A stretch of 43,360 nucleotides of DNA from DATAFF01 sp036257595. GTDB taxonomy: Bacteria; Pseudomonadota; Alphaproteobacteria; Rhizobiales; Aestuariivirgaceae. The first letter of the stretch is position 1. Each line of letters begins with the position of its first letter. The position numbers were made by a program, and so were the translations under genes. The notes below the pieces were generated by a model that saw only the letters and a program-made list of their open reading frames with translations, did no database searches and was not told the DNA's origin. The stretch lies in assembly GCA_036257595.1 (NCBI GenBank), contig DATAFF010000057.1, positions 1 through 43,360 of the forward strand, given 5' to 3'. Below are positions 8,316-16,084 of this stretch, piece after piece.

Positions 8316-8573
8316 ACGCGCTTCCCAACGTCTGATCAGGCTCGGTCCGACGTGGTTAAGCTATGTTGGATTGCAAATGTTCCCTCGCCTCGATAGGGCG
8401 CAAGCGCGCCACCTTTGCTGCAACCCTCCATTGCGAGTGGAGCGGCAGCGTCGCCACTTCGTTCCGACCTATGGGTGCGATTGCGCCAGCGCGGAACAAG
8501 CAATGCTGGTCAATTTCGGGCCGCTCGGTTAGCTTCCGCCCGCCGCCACAGATGCCTTGATGACCGGTTCGCC
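8316..8573. other. Divergent intergenic region between ino1 and the RND adaptor gene
   Basis: These 258 bases must hold the start signals for both the inositol operon (leftward) and the efflux genes (rightward). I found no convincing -35/-10 pair, operator or riboswitch on either strand. Frames that stay open upstream of 8574 do not look coding. Confidence 0.5.
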
Positions 8574-9719
8574 ATGTCCAAGCGTTTTTTCGTCCTGATG
8601 TTTATCGTGATCGCCGCCCTGCTGGGCGGTCTCGCCTGGTTTCACTATGTTTTCCTGCCGGGAATGATCAAGGAGGCGATTGCCAATGCGCCGCAGCCGC
8701 CGGTCACCGTGTCGGCCGAGGCGGCGCGCACCGAGCGATGGACCCCGCGAATCAACGCCATCGGCAGCCTGCGCGCCGTCACCGGCATTGACGTAACGGC
8801 AGAAGTGGGTGGCATCATCCGCAACATCAATTTCGCCTCGGGCGACGACGTCAAGCAGGGCAACCTGCTCGTCCAGATCGACGATCGGGTCGAGCAGGCC
8901 GATCTCCAATCCAATCTCGCCACCCTGAAGAATGCCGAAAGCGAGCTCGCCCGCCAGCGCGATCTGTTCCGCCGCGGCACGGTGGCGCAGTCCTCGCTGG
9001 ACACCGCCACCGCCCGCCGCGACGAGGCTGCCGCCAGCGTCGACAAGACCAGGGCGGTGATCGATCAGAAGCGGGTCGTCGCTGCCTTCTCCGGCCGCCT
9101 CGGCATCCGCAAGGTCGATGTCGGCCAATATGTCTCGCCCGGCATGCCGCTCGTGCCGCTCCAGGCGCTCGATCAGATCTATGCCGACTTCCCACTGCCC
9201 GAGCAGGATCTCGCCCGCCTCAGGCTTGGCCAGGATGTCGAGATAAGGGTCGACGCCTATCCTGGCGGCATCTTCAAGGGCAAGCTCGACTCCATCGACT
9301 CGCGGGTCAACCAGGACACCCGCAGCGTCATGGTGCGCGGTCTGCTCGACAATGCCGACAAGGAGCTGCTGCCCGGCATGTTCGCCAATGTCGCGGTTCT
9401 TGCCGGCGACCCCGTCGACGTCGTGACCGTGCCGCGCACCGCGGTGAGCTACAGCCTCTATGGCGATTCCGTCTACATTGCCAAGAAGCCGACCGCCGCC
9501 CCGGCCGGCCAGGCGGCGCCCAAGGACGAGCTTTACGAGATCGAGCGGCGCTTCGTGCGACCCGGCGAGACCCGCGATGACCGGGTGGCGATCAATGAGG
9601 GCGTCAAGCTCGACGAGCTGGTGGTCATTGTCGGCCAGCTCAAGCTGACCCAGGGCGCCAAGATCAGGCTCGACAACAGCACCCTGCCCAAGCCCCAGGT
9701 GCCGCGACCTCCGGAATAG
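8574..9719 (+). CDS. RND efflux periplasmic adaptor (MexH-like membrane fusion protein)
   Basis: A 381-residue membrane fusion protein. The start at ATG 8574 puts a hydrophobic anchor at residues 5-27. A first lipoyl half (GGIIRNINFASGDDVKQG, near 85-102), an alpha-helical hairpin with QRDLFRRGTVAQSSLDTA, and a second lipoyl half (FSGRLGIRKVDVGQYVSPG, near 172-190) follow in the usual order. A beta-barrel and membrane-proximal domain complete it. The protein links the inner-membrane pump to an outer-membrane channel. The permease gene starts 7 bp downstream, so the two form an operon. No outer-membrane factor or TetR-type regulator is nearby. Confidence 0.92.
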   Translation: MSKRFFVLMFIVIAALLGGLAWFHYVFLPGMIKEAIANAPQPPVTVSAEAARTERWTPRINAIGSLRAVTGIDVTAEVGGIIRNINFASGDDVKQGNLLVQIDDRVEQADLQSNLATLKNAESELARQRDLFRRGTVAQSSLDTATARRDEAAASVDKTRAVIDQKRVVAAFSGRLGIRKVDVGQYVSPGMPLVPLQALDQIYADFPLPEQDLARLRLGQDVEIRVDAYPGGIFKGKLDSIDSRVNQDTRSVMVRGLLDNADKELLPGMFANVAVLAGDPVDVVTVPRTAVSYSLYGDSVYIAKKPTAAPAGQAAPKDELYEIERRFVRPGETRDDRVAINEGVKLDELVVIVGQLKLTQGAKIRLDNSTLPKPQVPRPPE

Positions 9720-9726
9720 GCCAGCC

Positions 9727-12700
9727 ATGCGCTTCACCGACATCTTCATCAGGCGTCCGGTCCTGGCCACGGTGGTCAGCCTGCTGATTCTGCTGATCGG
9801 GCTCCAGTCGCTGTCGAAGCTGCCGATCCGGCAATATCCCGAGCTGACCAACACCACCATCACCATCACCACGGTCTATCCCGGTGCCAATGCCGATCTG
9901 ATCAAGGGCTTCATCACCACCCCGATCCAGCAGGCGGTGGCCAGCGCCGAGGGCATCGACACGATGACCTCCTCGTCGGCCCAGAACGTCTCGACGGTGA
10001 CGCTCAATCTCAGGCTCAATGCCGATCCCGACCGGGCGATGACCGACGTCCTGTCCAAGGTCAATCAGGTGGCCGACGTCCTGCCGCAGGAGGCCAACGA
10101 TCCGGTCGTCGTCAAGCAGACCGGCGAGGGCTACGCGCTGCTCTATATGTCGTTCAACAGCGAGGTCATGACCTCCTCGCAGATCACCGACTACCTGATC
10201 CGCGTGGTGCAGCCGCGGCTCCAGACCATCGACGGCGTCGCCAACGCCCAGATCCTCGGCGGCCAGACCTTCGCCATGCGCGTCTGGCTCGACCCGCAGC
10301 GCATGGCCGCCCTCAACATCACCCCCAATGACGTGCGCGCCGCCCTTGCCGCCAACAACTTCACCTCGGCCGTCGGCGAGATCAAGGGCGACTTCGTCAA
10401 GGCGGCGATCGACGCCCAGACCTCGCTGAAGAGTGCCGAGGCCTTCGGCCAGCTGGTGGTTGCCCAGCGCGGCGATACCCTGATCCGCCTCGGCAACGTC
10501 GCCCGGATCGAGCTCGGTCCCGAAAGCGCCGATTCATCCTCGGTGTTCGACGGGTTGAAGGCGGTGTTCATCGGCATCTATGCCACGCCGAGCGCCAATC
10601 CCCTGACGGTCATCCAGTCGGTGCGCCAGGCCGTGCCGTCGATCGAGCGCGAGCTGCCGGTATCGCTCAAGGCGGCCATCGCCTATGACGCCACCGCCTT
10701 CATCCGCGCTTCGATCGAGGAGGTGGTGCGAACCCTCGGCGAGGCCGTCATCATCGTCGTCGTGGTGATCTTTCTCTTCCTCGGCAATCTACGCTCGACC
10801 CTCATCCCCATCGTCACCATTCCGCTGTCGCTGATCGGCGTGATGATGATCCTGCTGGCCCTCGGCTATTCGGTGAACCTGCTGACGCTGCTGGCGCTCG
10901 TGCTCGCCATCGGTCTCGTCGTCGACGATGCGATCGTGGTCGTCGAGAACATCTACCGCCATATCGAGGAGGGGATGACGCCGTTCGATGCGGCGCTCAA
11001 GGGCGCCCGCGAGATCACCGGGCCGGTCATCGCCATGACCATCACCCTCGCGGCCGTCTATGCCCCGATCGGCTTCACCACCGGGCTGACCGGCGCGCTG
11101 TTCCGCGAATTCGCCTTCACCCTCGCCGGTGCCGTCGCGGTGTCGGGCGTCATCGCCCTGACGCTGTCGCCGATGATGTGCTCGCGCCTGTTGCGTGCCC
11201 ATGATTCCAGCGGCGGCTTTGCCCGCTTTCTCGATGTCAATTTCGAGCGGCTGAAGCGGCTTTACCAGCGGGCCCTCACCCGGACGCTGCGCGGTCGCCC
11301 CACCACCATTCTGATTCTCTTCGGGGTGCTCGCCGCCTCGGCGCTGATGTACACCACCACCCAGAAGGAGCTGGCGCCGGAGGAGGACCAGGGCGTCCTG
11401 TTCGTCCTCACCAAGTCGCCGCAATACGCCAATCTCGACTATCTCGAGCACTACACCAACGAGCTCGGCAAGGTGTTCGACACAGTTGCCGAAAAATCCA
11501 ATTGGTTCGCCATCAACGGTTTCCAGGGCGTCACCTCGGGCTTCTCCGGCATCCTGTTCAAGACCTGGAGCGAGCGCAGCAAGGACCAGAAGCAGATCCT
11601 GCAGGACCTGCAGCCCAAGCTCGCCAGCGTCGCCGGCATCCAGGTCTTCGCCTTCTCGCCGCCGGCACTTCCCGGCAACACCGGCGGCGCGCCGCTGCAA
11701 TTCGTCATCACCACCACCGCCGATTTCCAGCAGCTCTCCGGCGTCCTCGACAAGATGAAGACCGAGGCCGACAAGAGCGGCCTTTTCATCTTCACCGACA
11801 GCGACCTGCGGTTCGACACGCCGCAGGTCGAGCTCAGGATCGACCATGCCAAGGCCAACCGCCTCGGCCTCACCATGGCCGATATCGGCACCGCGCTCGC
11901 CACCCTGCTCGGCGGCAACTATGTCAACCGCTTCGATCTGGCGGGCCGCAGCTATCAGGTGATCCCGCAGGTGCCGCGCGATTACCGCCTCAGTGCCGAA
12001 TGGCTGAAGCGCTACGAGCTGCGCACCGCCAGCGGTCAGCTGGTGCCGCTCTCGGCCGTCGCCTCGATCCAGCGCACGGTCCAGCCAAATGCGCTGACGA
12101 CTTTCCAGCAGCTCAATTCGGCGACGATCTCCGGCGTGCCGTTCCCCGGTCGCACCCTCGGCGAGGTCATCGACTTCCTGCGCGCCAAGGCGGTGGAGAT
12201 CCTGCCCGAGGGCTTCTCCTACGATTTCCAGAGCGAGAGCCGCCAATTTGTCCAGGAAGGCAACTCACTGGTGCTGACCTTCGTCTTCGCGCTGATCGTG
12301 ATCTTTCTCGTGCTCGCGGCGCAATTCGAAAGCTTCCGCGATCCCTTCATCATTCTCGTCGCCCTGCCGACCTCGATCTTCGGCGCCCTGCTGCCGATGA
12401 GCTTTGGTGCCGCGACCGTCAACATCTATACCCAGATCGGTTTCGTCACTCTGATCGGGCTGATCTCCAAGCACGGCATCCTGATGACCGAGTTCGCCAA
12501 CCGCCTGCAGGAGGACGAGGGATATGACCGCCGCGAGGCCATCATCCATGCCGCCGCCGTCCGCCTCCGGCCGATCCTGATGACCACCGCCGCCATGGTG
12601 GTCGCCATGGTGCCGCTTCTCATCGCCAAGGGTGCCGGTGCCAGGAGCCGCTTCGACATCGGTCTGGTCATTGCGGCCGGCATGACCATCGGCACCATCT

Positions 12701-12852
12701 TCACCCTGTTCGTCACCCCCGCCGTCTACACCTATGTCGCCCGCGACCACCGGGCGCGCACCGCTGCTGCGCCGGTGGCTCCGACGCCGCGCCCGGAGCC
12801 CGAACGCACGCCTGCCGAGACGCGCAAGCAGAAGGAACCTCAAGAGAGCTAG
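9727..12852 (+). CDS. RND multidrug efflux permease (HAE1 family, MexI-like)
   Basis: A 1041-residue inner-membrane proton/drug antiporter of full family length. The start FTDIFIRRPVLATVVSLL and the KLPIRQYPEL and VYPGANADLIKGF blocks resemble MexI of MexGHI-OpmD. TM4 contains the proton-relay pair Asp400-Asp401 in LVVDDAIVVVEN, and TM10 holds Lys915 in LISKHGILMTEF, so the pump should be active. Two large periplasmic porter domains lie between TM1-TM2 and TM7-TM8. The tail is rich in Pro, Glu and Lys. The substrate cannot be predicted. The TAG stop is the first part of a short repeat shared with the tadB-tadC junction. Confidence 0.95.
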   Translation: MRFTDIFIRRPVLATVVSLLILLIGLQSLSKLPIRQYPELTNTTITITTVYPGANADLIKGFITTPIQQAVASAEGIDTMTSSSAQNVSTVTLNLRLNADPDRAMTDVLSKVNQVADVLPQEANDPVVVKQTGEGYALLYMSFNSEVMTSSQITDYLIRVVQPRLQTIDGVANAQILGGQTFAMRVWLDPQRMAALNITPNDVRAALAANNFTSAVGEIKGDFVKAAIDAQTSLKSAEAFGQLVVAQRGDTLIRLGNVARIELGPESADSSSVFDGLKAVFIGIYATPSANPLTVIQSVRQAVPSIERELPVSLKAAIAYDATAFIRASIEEVVRTLGEAVIIVVVVIFLFLGNLRSTLIPIVTIPLSLIGVMMILLALGYSVNLLTLLALVLAIGLVVDDAIVVVENIYRHIEEGMTPFDAALKGAREITGPVIAMTITLAAVYAPIGFTTGLTGALFREFAFTLAGAVAVSGVIALTLSPMMCSRLLRAHDSSGGFARFLDVNFERLKRLYQRALTRTLRGRPTTILILFGVLAASALMYTTTQKELAPEEDQGVLFVLTKSPQYANLDYLEHYTNELGKVFDTVAEKSNWFAINGFQGVTSGFSGILFKTWSERSKDQKQILQDLQPKLASVAGIQVFAFSPPALPGNTGGAPLQFVITTTADFQQLSGVLDKMKTEADKSGLFIFTDSDLRFDTPQVELRIDHAKANRLGLTMADIGTALATLLGGNYVNRFDLAGRSYQVIPQVPRDYRLSAEWLKRYELRTASGQLVPLSAVASIQRTVQPNALTTFQQLNSATISGVPFPGRTLGEVIDFLRAKAVEILPEGFSYDFQSESRQFVQEGNSLVLTFVFALIVIFLVLAAQFESFRDPFIILVALPTSIFGALLPMSFGAATVNIYTQIGFVTLIGLISKHGILMTEFANRLQEDEGYDRREAIIHAAAVRLRPILMTTAAMVVAMVPLLIAKGAGARSRFDIGLVIAAGMTIGTIFTLFVTPAVYTYVARDHRARTAAAPVAPTPRPEPERTPAETRKQKEPQES

Positions 12853-12875
12853 AGCATGATGGTGTCAGGTCCACC
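12850..12875. repeat. TAGAGCATGATG element at the RND permease stop
   Basis: The sequence starts with the TAG stop of the permease gene and reads TAGAGCATGATGGTGTCAGG. A related TAGAGCATCATGCTC lies at the tadB stop (22785-22799). From memory, GAGCATGATG-type palindromic repeats are common in Hyphomicrobiales intergenic DNA. This copy keeps only one arm, so it may be a decayed element. The dispersed-repeat interpretation is inference. Confidence 0.35.
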
Positions 12876-12892
12876 GAGCCTGTTCTAACGCC

Positions 12893-14104
12893 ATGCGGGT
12901 CCTGCTGTCGGAGGGCAACAGCACCTCGGCGCGCGAGGCGATCACCGCGCTCGGCCTTGCCGGCCACCGGATCGAGATCTGCGATCCCGAGCCGTTTTGC
13001 CTCGGCCGGTTCTCACGCTTCGTTTCCCGCGTCCACCGCTGCCCCGGCATTGGCGTGGATCCCGACGGCTATCTCGCCTTCATTTGCGATCTTTTGGCCC
13101 GCGAGCGCTTCGACGTGCTGCTGCCGATCCACGAGCAGGGCCTGGTCTTCGCCAGGGCGCGCCACCGCCTCACGGCGCTGACCCGGCTCGCCATCCCGTC
13201 CTTCGACAGCTATCTCGCAGCCCTCGACAAGGCTGCCTTCAGCCAGCTTCTCGGGACGCTCGGAATTGGCCAGCCACGAACCGAGATCCTGCCGTCGCTC
13301 GACGCCGTGCCTCCCGGCCTGACCTTTCCCTATGTGCTCAAGGCCAGCATCGGCACCGCCAGCCGCGGCACTTTCGTCATCCGCAACCAGGCCGGGCTTG
13401 GGGCGGCGCGCTCGGCGCTCGCCAACCATCGCGGTGCCATCCTGCTGCAGCAATTCCTCGATGGTCCCACCGAGCATGTTCAGGCGGTGTTCCAGCATGG
13501 CCGGCTGATCGGCATCGCCGCTTTCGCCCAGCTGATGGCCGGGGCAGGCGGCGGGCCGGCGCTCAAGCAGACGATCCCGGTGGACCCGGTCGAGGGCCAG
13601 GTGGCGGCGATCGGTGCCCGCCTCGACTGGCACGGCGCCATCTCCTTCGACTATGTCAATACCGCCGGCGCCGCCCATTTCGTCGACTGCAATCCCCGCC
13701 TGGTCGAGCCGATGACGGCTCATTTCGCCGGCGCCGATCTGACCGGCCTGGTGCTGGCGATATCCTCGGGCGAGCATGTCGCCACCATTGTCCGGGCCGG
13801 TCCCGGCATCCGCACCCGCTTGGGCCTCCAGGCACTGCTCGGCATTGCCGCCCGCACCGGCTCGCGCATCGAGATTCTCAAGACCATTGGCTGGCTTATC
13901 GGTTCTGCCGGCCCCTTTTTCCAATCCCGCGAGGAGCTGACGCCGCTGCGCCTCGATCCCCTGTCAGGGATACCTGCGACCATCACCGCGCTCCTGCTGC
14001 TTGTCCGGCCGGCACTGGCGCTGACCCTTCCGCAACGCGGGATCGGTCGTCATCTTCTGACGCCCGAAAGCGTTGCCAGGATCACCGGCTGGGAGGCATC
14101 ATAA
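12893..14104 (+). CDS. ATP-grasp domain protein, unknown substrate
   Basis: A 403-residue protein with an ATP-grasp fold. The N-terminal preATP-grasp part begins MRVLLSEGNSTSAREAITAL. The ATP-binding region has FPYVLKASIGTASRGTFVI with the expected lysine near 152, and LLQQFLDGPTEHVQAVF near 186-202. The metal/ATP-binding end of the fold is FDYVNTAGAAHFVDCNPRLVEP, with Asp and Asn in the usual places. The last ~100 residues are outside the fold and are hydrophobic in part. ATP-grasp enzymes usually ligate a carboxylate to an amine or thiol. Nothing nearby identifies the substrate. It lies 40 bp after the pump gene and 22 bp before a small conserved gene. Confidence 0.75.
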   Translation: MRVLLSEGNSTSAREAITALGLAGHRIEICDPEPFCLGRFSRFVSRVHRCPGIGVDPDGYLAFICDLLARERFDVLLPIHEQGLVFARARHRLTALTRLAIPSFDSYLAALDKAAFSQLLGTLGIGQPRTEILPSLDAVPPGLTFPYVLKASIGTASRGTFVIRNQAGLGAARSALANHRGAILLQQFLDGPTEHVQAVFQHGRLIGIAAFAQLMAGAGGGPALKQTIPVDPVEGQVAAIGARLDWHGAISFDYVNTAGAAHFVDCNPRLVEPMTAHFAGADLTGLVLAISSGEHVATIVRAGPGIRTRLGLQALLGIAARTGSRIEILKTIGWLIGSAGPFFQSREELTPLRLDPLSGIPATITALLLLVRPALALTLPQRGIGRHLLTPESVARITGWEAS

Positions 14105-14114
14105 AACCTGAAGT

Positions 14115-14121
14115 AAGGAGG
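14115..14121 (+). promoter_or_regulatory. Strong Shine-Dalgarno AAGGAGG
   Basis: A perfect AAGGAGG lies 5 bases before ATG 14127 and fixes the start of the small conserved gene. It is the strongest ribosome-binding site noticed in the window and suggests that this small protein is made in quantity. Confidence 0.75.
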
Positions 14122-14126
14122 ACGCC

Positions 14127-14501
14127 ATGGCGCTTAAGCGAGTGAGGCTCGAACTCGGCCGGACCAAGGAATTCCCCAATGGCAGCCGCAGCCGCGGCTA
14201 TGAATTCACCGCCCCCCTCGACCAAGAGGACCGCCTCGATCCCGCCGAGTGGAAGAAGCATCGCGACCAGTGCCGGGTTCGCCGCTTTTGGGAGGGCGAG
14301 GCCGACGAGATCGGCCACCTCGTCCATCGCCCCGGCGGCGCCTGGGCGTTTCACTACGACATTCATGGCGACGACAATGCCGACGAGGCGGGCTATCGCT
14401 TCTCGACGGAGCGATTCCGTCCTGGCGAATATGTCTCGATCCGCGAGCAGGATGAGGAGATGCGCACCTTTCGCATCATCACCGTGCAGGACGTCGCATG
14501 A
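14127..14501 (+). CDS. Conserved small protein of unknown function
   Basis: A 124-residue soluble, highly charged protein with no signal peptide or membrane helix. It contains RCRVRRFW-like and HLVHRPGGAWAFHYDIHGD segments, then an acidic stretch and FRPGEYVSIRE, which looks like a small beta-rich fold. I recall similar proteins in many Hyphomicrobiales, always unnamed. The strong ribosome-binding site and compact codon use support a real gene. Its stop is 3 bp from the stop of the convergent gene, leaving no room for a separate terminator. Function is not known. Confidence 0.75.
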   Translation: MALKRVRLELGRTKEFPNGSRSRGYEFTAPLDQEDRLDPAEWKKHRDQCRVRRFWEGEADEIGHLVHRPGGAWAFHYDIHGDDNADEAGYRFSTERFRPGEYVSIREQDEEMRTFRIITVQDVA

Positions 14502-14504
14502 GCG

Positions 14505-14975
14505 CTACTCGCCGAGCTTCAAGGCGCCGGCCGACTGGCTGGCCTTGCTTGTATGCTGCTCGTTCAGGACCTTGAACCATTCCTGGTCTTCGCCGGTCGA
14601 GAGCGTGTATTCGCACATTGGTGCGCAGACCGACGACCATGCCTGGCCTGCTTTGTAGATCGATACGGTGCGCTCGCCGACATTCGTGACATTGACATCG
14701 AACGACGCCAGCTGATTGCCGTCGATGTCGAGCACGATGACATTGGTGGCGCCGAAATTCCTGCCATGCACGATGATCACGCCCTGTCGCACCGACACAT
14801 CGGCGAACAGCGGGTTTCCGACAACCACTGCCGAAGGCGTGCCGGCCACCGAGACGATCCGCGCATGATCGGCCCCGACCGTGATTGAAGGTCCTGCCAG
14901 CAGCGGCTCCGTCAGAAGCAGCGTCATGCCAGCCGCCAAAGTCAATCCAACAAACCCGCCCTCGCACCTGCTCAT
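14505..14975 (-). CDS. Orphan pilus/secretin N-domain protein (T2SS-T3SS_pil_N-like)
   Basis: A 156-residue exported protein with a signal-like hydrophobic segment at about 8-27. Residues ~30-115 match the N-terminal domain of the CpaC secretin in this same window: AVVVGNPLFADVSVRQG here against DVLLGNPAIVDAVVRTQ in CpaC, and FGATNVIVLDIDGNQLASFD against VGQTNAFFFDGNGRQILSLD. The secretin pore domain is missing. Two cysteines (SSVCAPMCEY) near 120 could form a disulphide. It is divergent from flp, so its promoter probably shares that regulatory region. It is likely a periplasmic partner of the Tad secretin. The role is inferred from homology and position. Confidence 0.8.
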   Translation of the reverse strand: MSRCEGGFVGLTLAAGMTLLLTEPLLAGPSITVGADHARIVSVAGTPSAVVVGNPLFADVSVRQGVIIVHGRNFGATNVIVLDIDGNQLASFDVNVTNVGERTVSIYKAGQAWSSVCAPMCEYTLSTGEDQEWFKVLNEQHTSKASQSAGALKLGE

Positions 14976-15169
14976 TGCACCGTCCCCTCTTTGAGGGTCC
15001 GGAGTGTGGTCTGTGATTGGTGAACGAACGATTACTTCGACCAGAAGTAAGTCGGTAGACCGGTTTTACGCCAGCTTAATTAGCGCAGCTTATGGTGATC
15101 GTGACGGCGAGATTCACGACACGGGCCCCAGGCCGAGAGCGGCGAAGAAAGCTATCGAAGGAGTTTTGC
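14976..15169. promoter_or_regulatory. Divergent control region of the Tad locus, with an inverted repeat at 15032-15050
   Basis: The 194 bases separate flp from the divergent secretin-N gene. They hold a perfect inverted repeat, TTACTTC (15032-15038) and GAAGTAA (15044-15050), with a 5-base spacer, about 120 bases before the flp ATG. This is the size of a dimeric repressor or activator operator. A TTAATTAG segment near 15076 is AT-rich in a GC-rich background and may lie in the flp promoter. No complete CtrA site (TTAA-N7-TTAA) was found. Confidence 0.45.
15158..15163 (+). promoter_or_regulatory. Ribosome-binding site of flp (AAGGAG)
   Basis: AAGGAG lies 6 bases before ATG 15170. It settles the flp start against an in-frame upstream start at 15092, which would add 26 non-conserved residues in front of the prepilin leader. 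Confidence 0.75.
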
Positions 15170-15331
15170 ATGCGCAGGATTGTTCACTTCCTCAAGAACG
15201 AGGACGGCGTGACGGCGATCGAGTATGGCCTGATCGCTGCCGCAACCGGTCTCGCACTTGCGGTCGCCATGCCGGCGATCGAGTCCGGTCTCGGCACGAT
15301 CTTCGGAAGTGTCTCCGGCCAGCTGAAATAG
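15170..15331 (+). CDS. flp: Flp-type IVb pilin
   Basis: A 53-residue prepilin. The short basic leader MRRIVHFLKNEDG ends at Gly13, the CpaA/TadV-type cleavage point. The mature pilin begins VTAIEYGLIAAATG with the invariant Glu at +5 and Tyr at +6, the Flp signature. The remainder is one hydrophobic helix (LALAVAMPAIESGLGTIFGSV). It polymerises into the Tad pilus used for surface attachment. It has its own good ribosome-binding site and is followed by a GC-rich hairpin, which would allow much higher expression than the machinery genes downstream. Confidence 0.95.
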   Translation: MRRIVHFLKNEDGVTAIEYGLIAAATGLALAVAMPAIESGLGTIFGSVSGQLK

Positions 15332-15356
15332 CCAAAGAGTCAAGGGAGGTTCGTGG

Positions 15357-15388
15357 CCGCCGGCACATCGGGCCGGCGGTCCTTCGTT
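15357..15388 (+). terminator. GC-rich hairpin after flp (terminator or attenuator)
   Basis: CCGCCGGC (15357-15364) and GCCGGCGG (15372-15379) form a perfect 8-bp stem with a 7-base loop. It extends by a G-T and a G-C pair and is followed by TCCTTCGTT. It lies 26 bases after the flp stop. The T-tract is weak, so read-through into cpaA is plausible. This would set a high pilin-to-machinery ratio. Confidence 0.6.
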
Positions 15389-15447
15389 AGGCAGTAGGCA
15401 GTAGGCAAGGGGCACCGCTCACTGCCTATTGCCTGATGCCGACTGCC
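15389..15447. repeat. Heptad hairpin repeat, copy 1
   Basis: The left arm is built from GGCAGTA heptads (two and a part). The loop region is AAGGGGCACCGCTC. The right arm CACTGCCTATTGCCTGATGC and following GACTGCC is made of complementary, degenerate heptads. It is nearly identical to copy 2 at 23786-23851. It would form a long imperfect hairpin between flp and cpaA. Confidence 0.85.
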
Positions 15448-15518
15448 GCTTAACGGCACCTTTACTGGCGCCGTGCCAGTTTGACGGAGGAAGCAGACGC
15501 GACTGGGGGCGGCATCCT

Positions 15519-16022
15519 ATGGCGAGCACGTTTGTTCTGGGATTTTTCCCATTGCTCATGGTGATCGCCGGCATCGGCGATTTCTTCACCCTGCGCATCC
15601 CGAACTGGCTCAATGGTCTGATCGCGGCCGCGGCGCCGGTCATGGCCGCGGCACTGGCCATGCCGCTCGACATCATGGGCCTTCATGGCGCCGCCGGCTT
15701 TATCATGCTGCTCGCCGGCATGGCGCTGTTCTTCGCCGGCCAGATCGGCGGCGGCGATGCCAAGCTGATGGCGGCGGCCGGCCTTTGGGTCGGCCTCGAT
15801 CCGCTGCTGCCCTTCGCGGTCTACACCGCGCTTGCCGGTGGCGTTCTCGCGGTGATCATGTATGGCGGCAACCGTCTGCTGACCGCTGGCGAGCTCTATT
15901 GCCCGGCCTGGCTCGGCCACCTCGCCGGCAAGAAGGTGCAATTGCCTTACGGCATCGCCATCGCCGCCGGCGCGCTGATCGTTTTCCCCGACACCTGGTG
16001 GTTTTCCAGCACGGCTCATTAA
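15519..16022 (+). CDS. cpaA: Prepilin peptidase CpaA (TadV-like)
   Basis: A 167-residue polytopic membrane aspartyl protease of the A24 family that cleaves the Flp leader. The two catalytic aspartates are Asp21 in IGDFFTLRIPNW and Asp80 in the GGGDAKLM (GxGD) motif. Four to six hydrophobic segments cover the rest. The length is normal for the short CpaA form without an N-terminal methylase domain. Start choice: ATG 15519 gives a first hydrophobic segment directly; an upstream in-frame ATG at 15429 lies against the repeat and adds non-conserved residues. It is the first machinery gene of the operon. Confidence 0.9.
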   Translation: MASTFVLGFFPLLMVIAGIGDFFTLRIPNWLNGLIAAAAPVMAAALAMPLDIMGLHGAAGFIMLLAGMALFFAGQIGGGDAKLMAAAGLWVGLDPLLPFAVYTALAGGVLAVIMYGGNRLLTAGELYCPAWLGHLAGKKVQLPYGIAIAAGALIVFPDTWWFSSTAH

Positions 16023-16034
16023 CGATGTTTTGAC

Positions 16035-16060
16035 CGTTTACCGGGAATTGTAGGTAAACG
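16035..16060 (+). promoter_or_regulatory. Inverted repeat CGTTTACC-N10-GGTAAACG before cpaB
   Basis: A perfect 8-bp inverted repeat (16035-16042 and 16053-16060) lies in the 62-base cpaA-cpaB gap. It could be an operator, an mRNA stem-loop that stabilises the cpaB-tadC message, or a weak attenuator. There is no T-tract, so a simple terminator is unlikely. Confidence 0.5.
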
Positions 16061-16084
16061 AGTCGGAGCAATCGGTGGTTGCCA

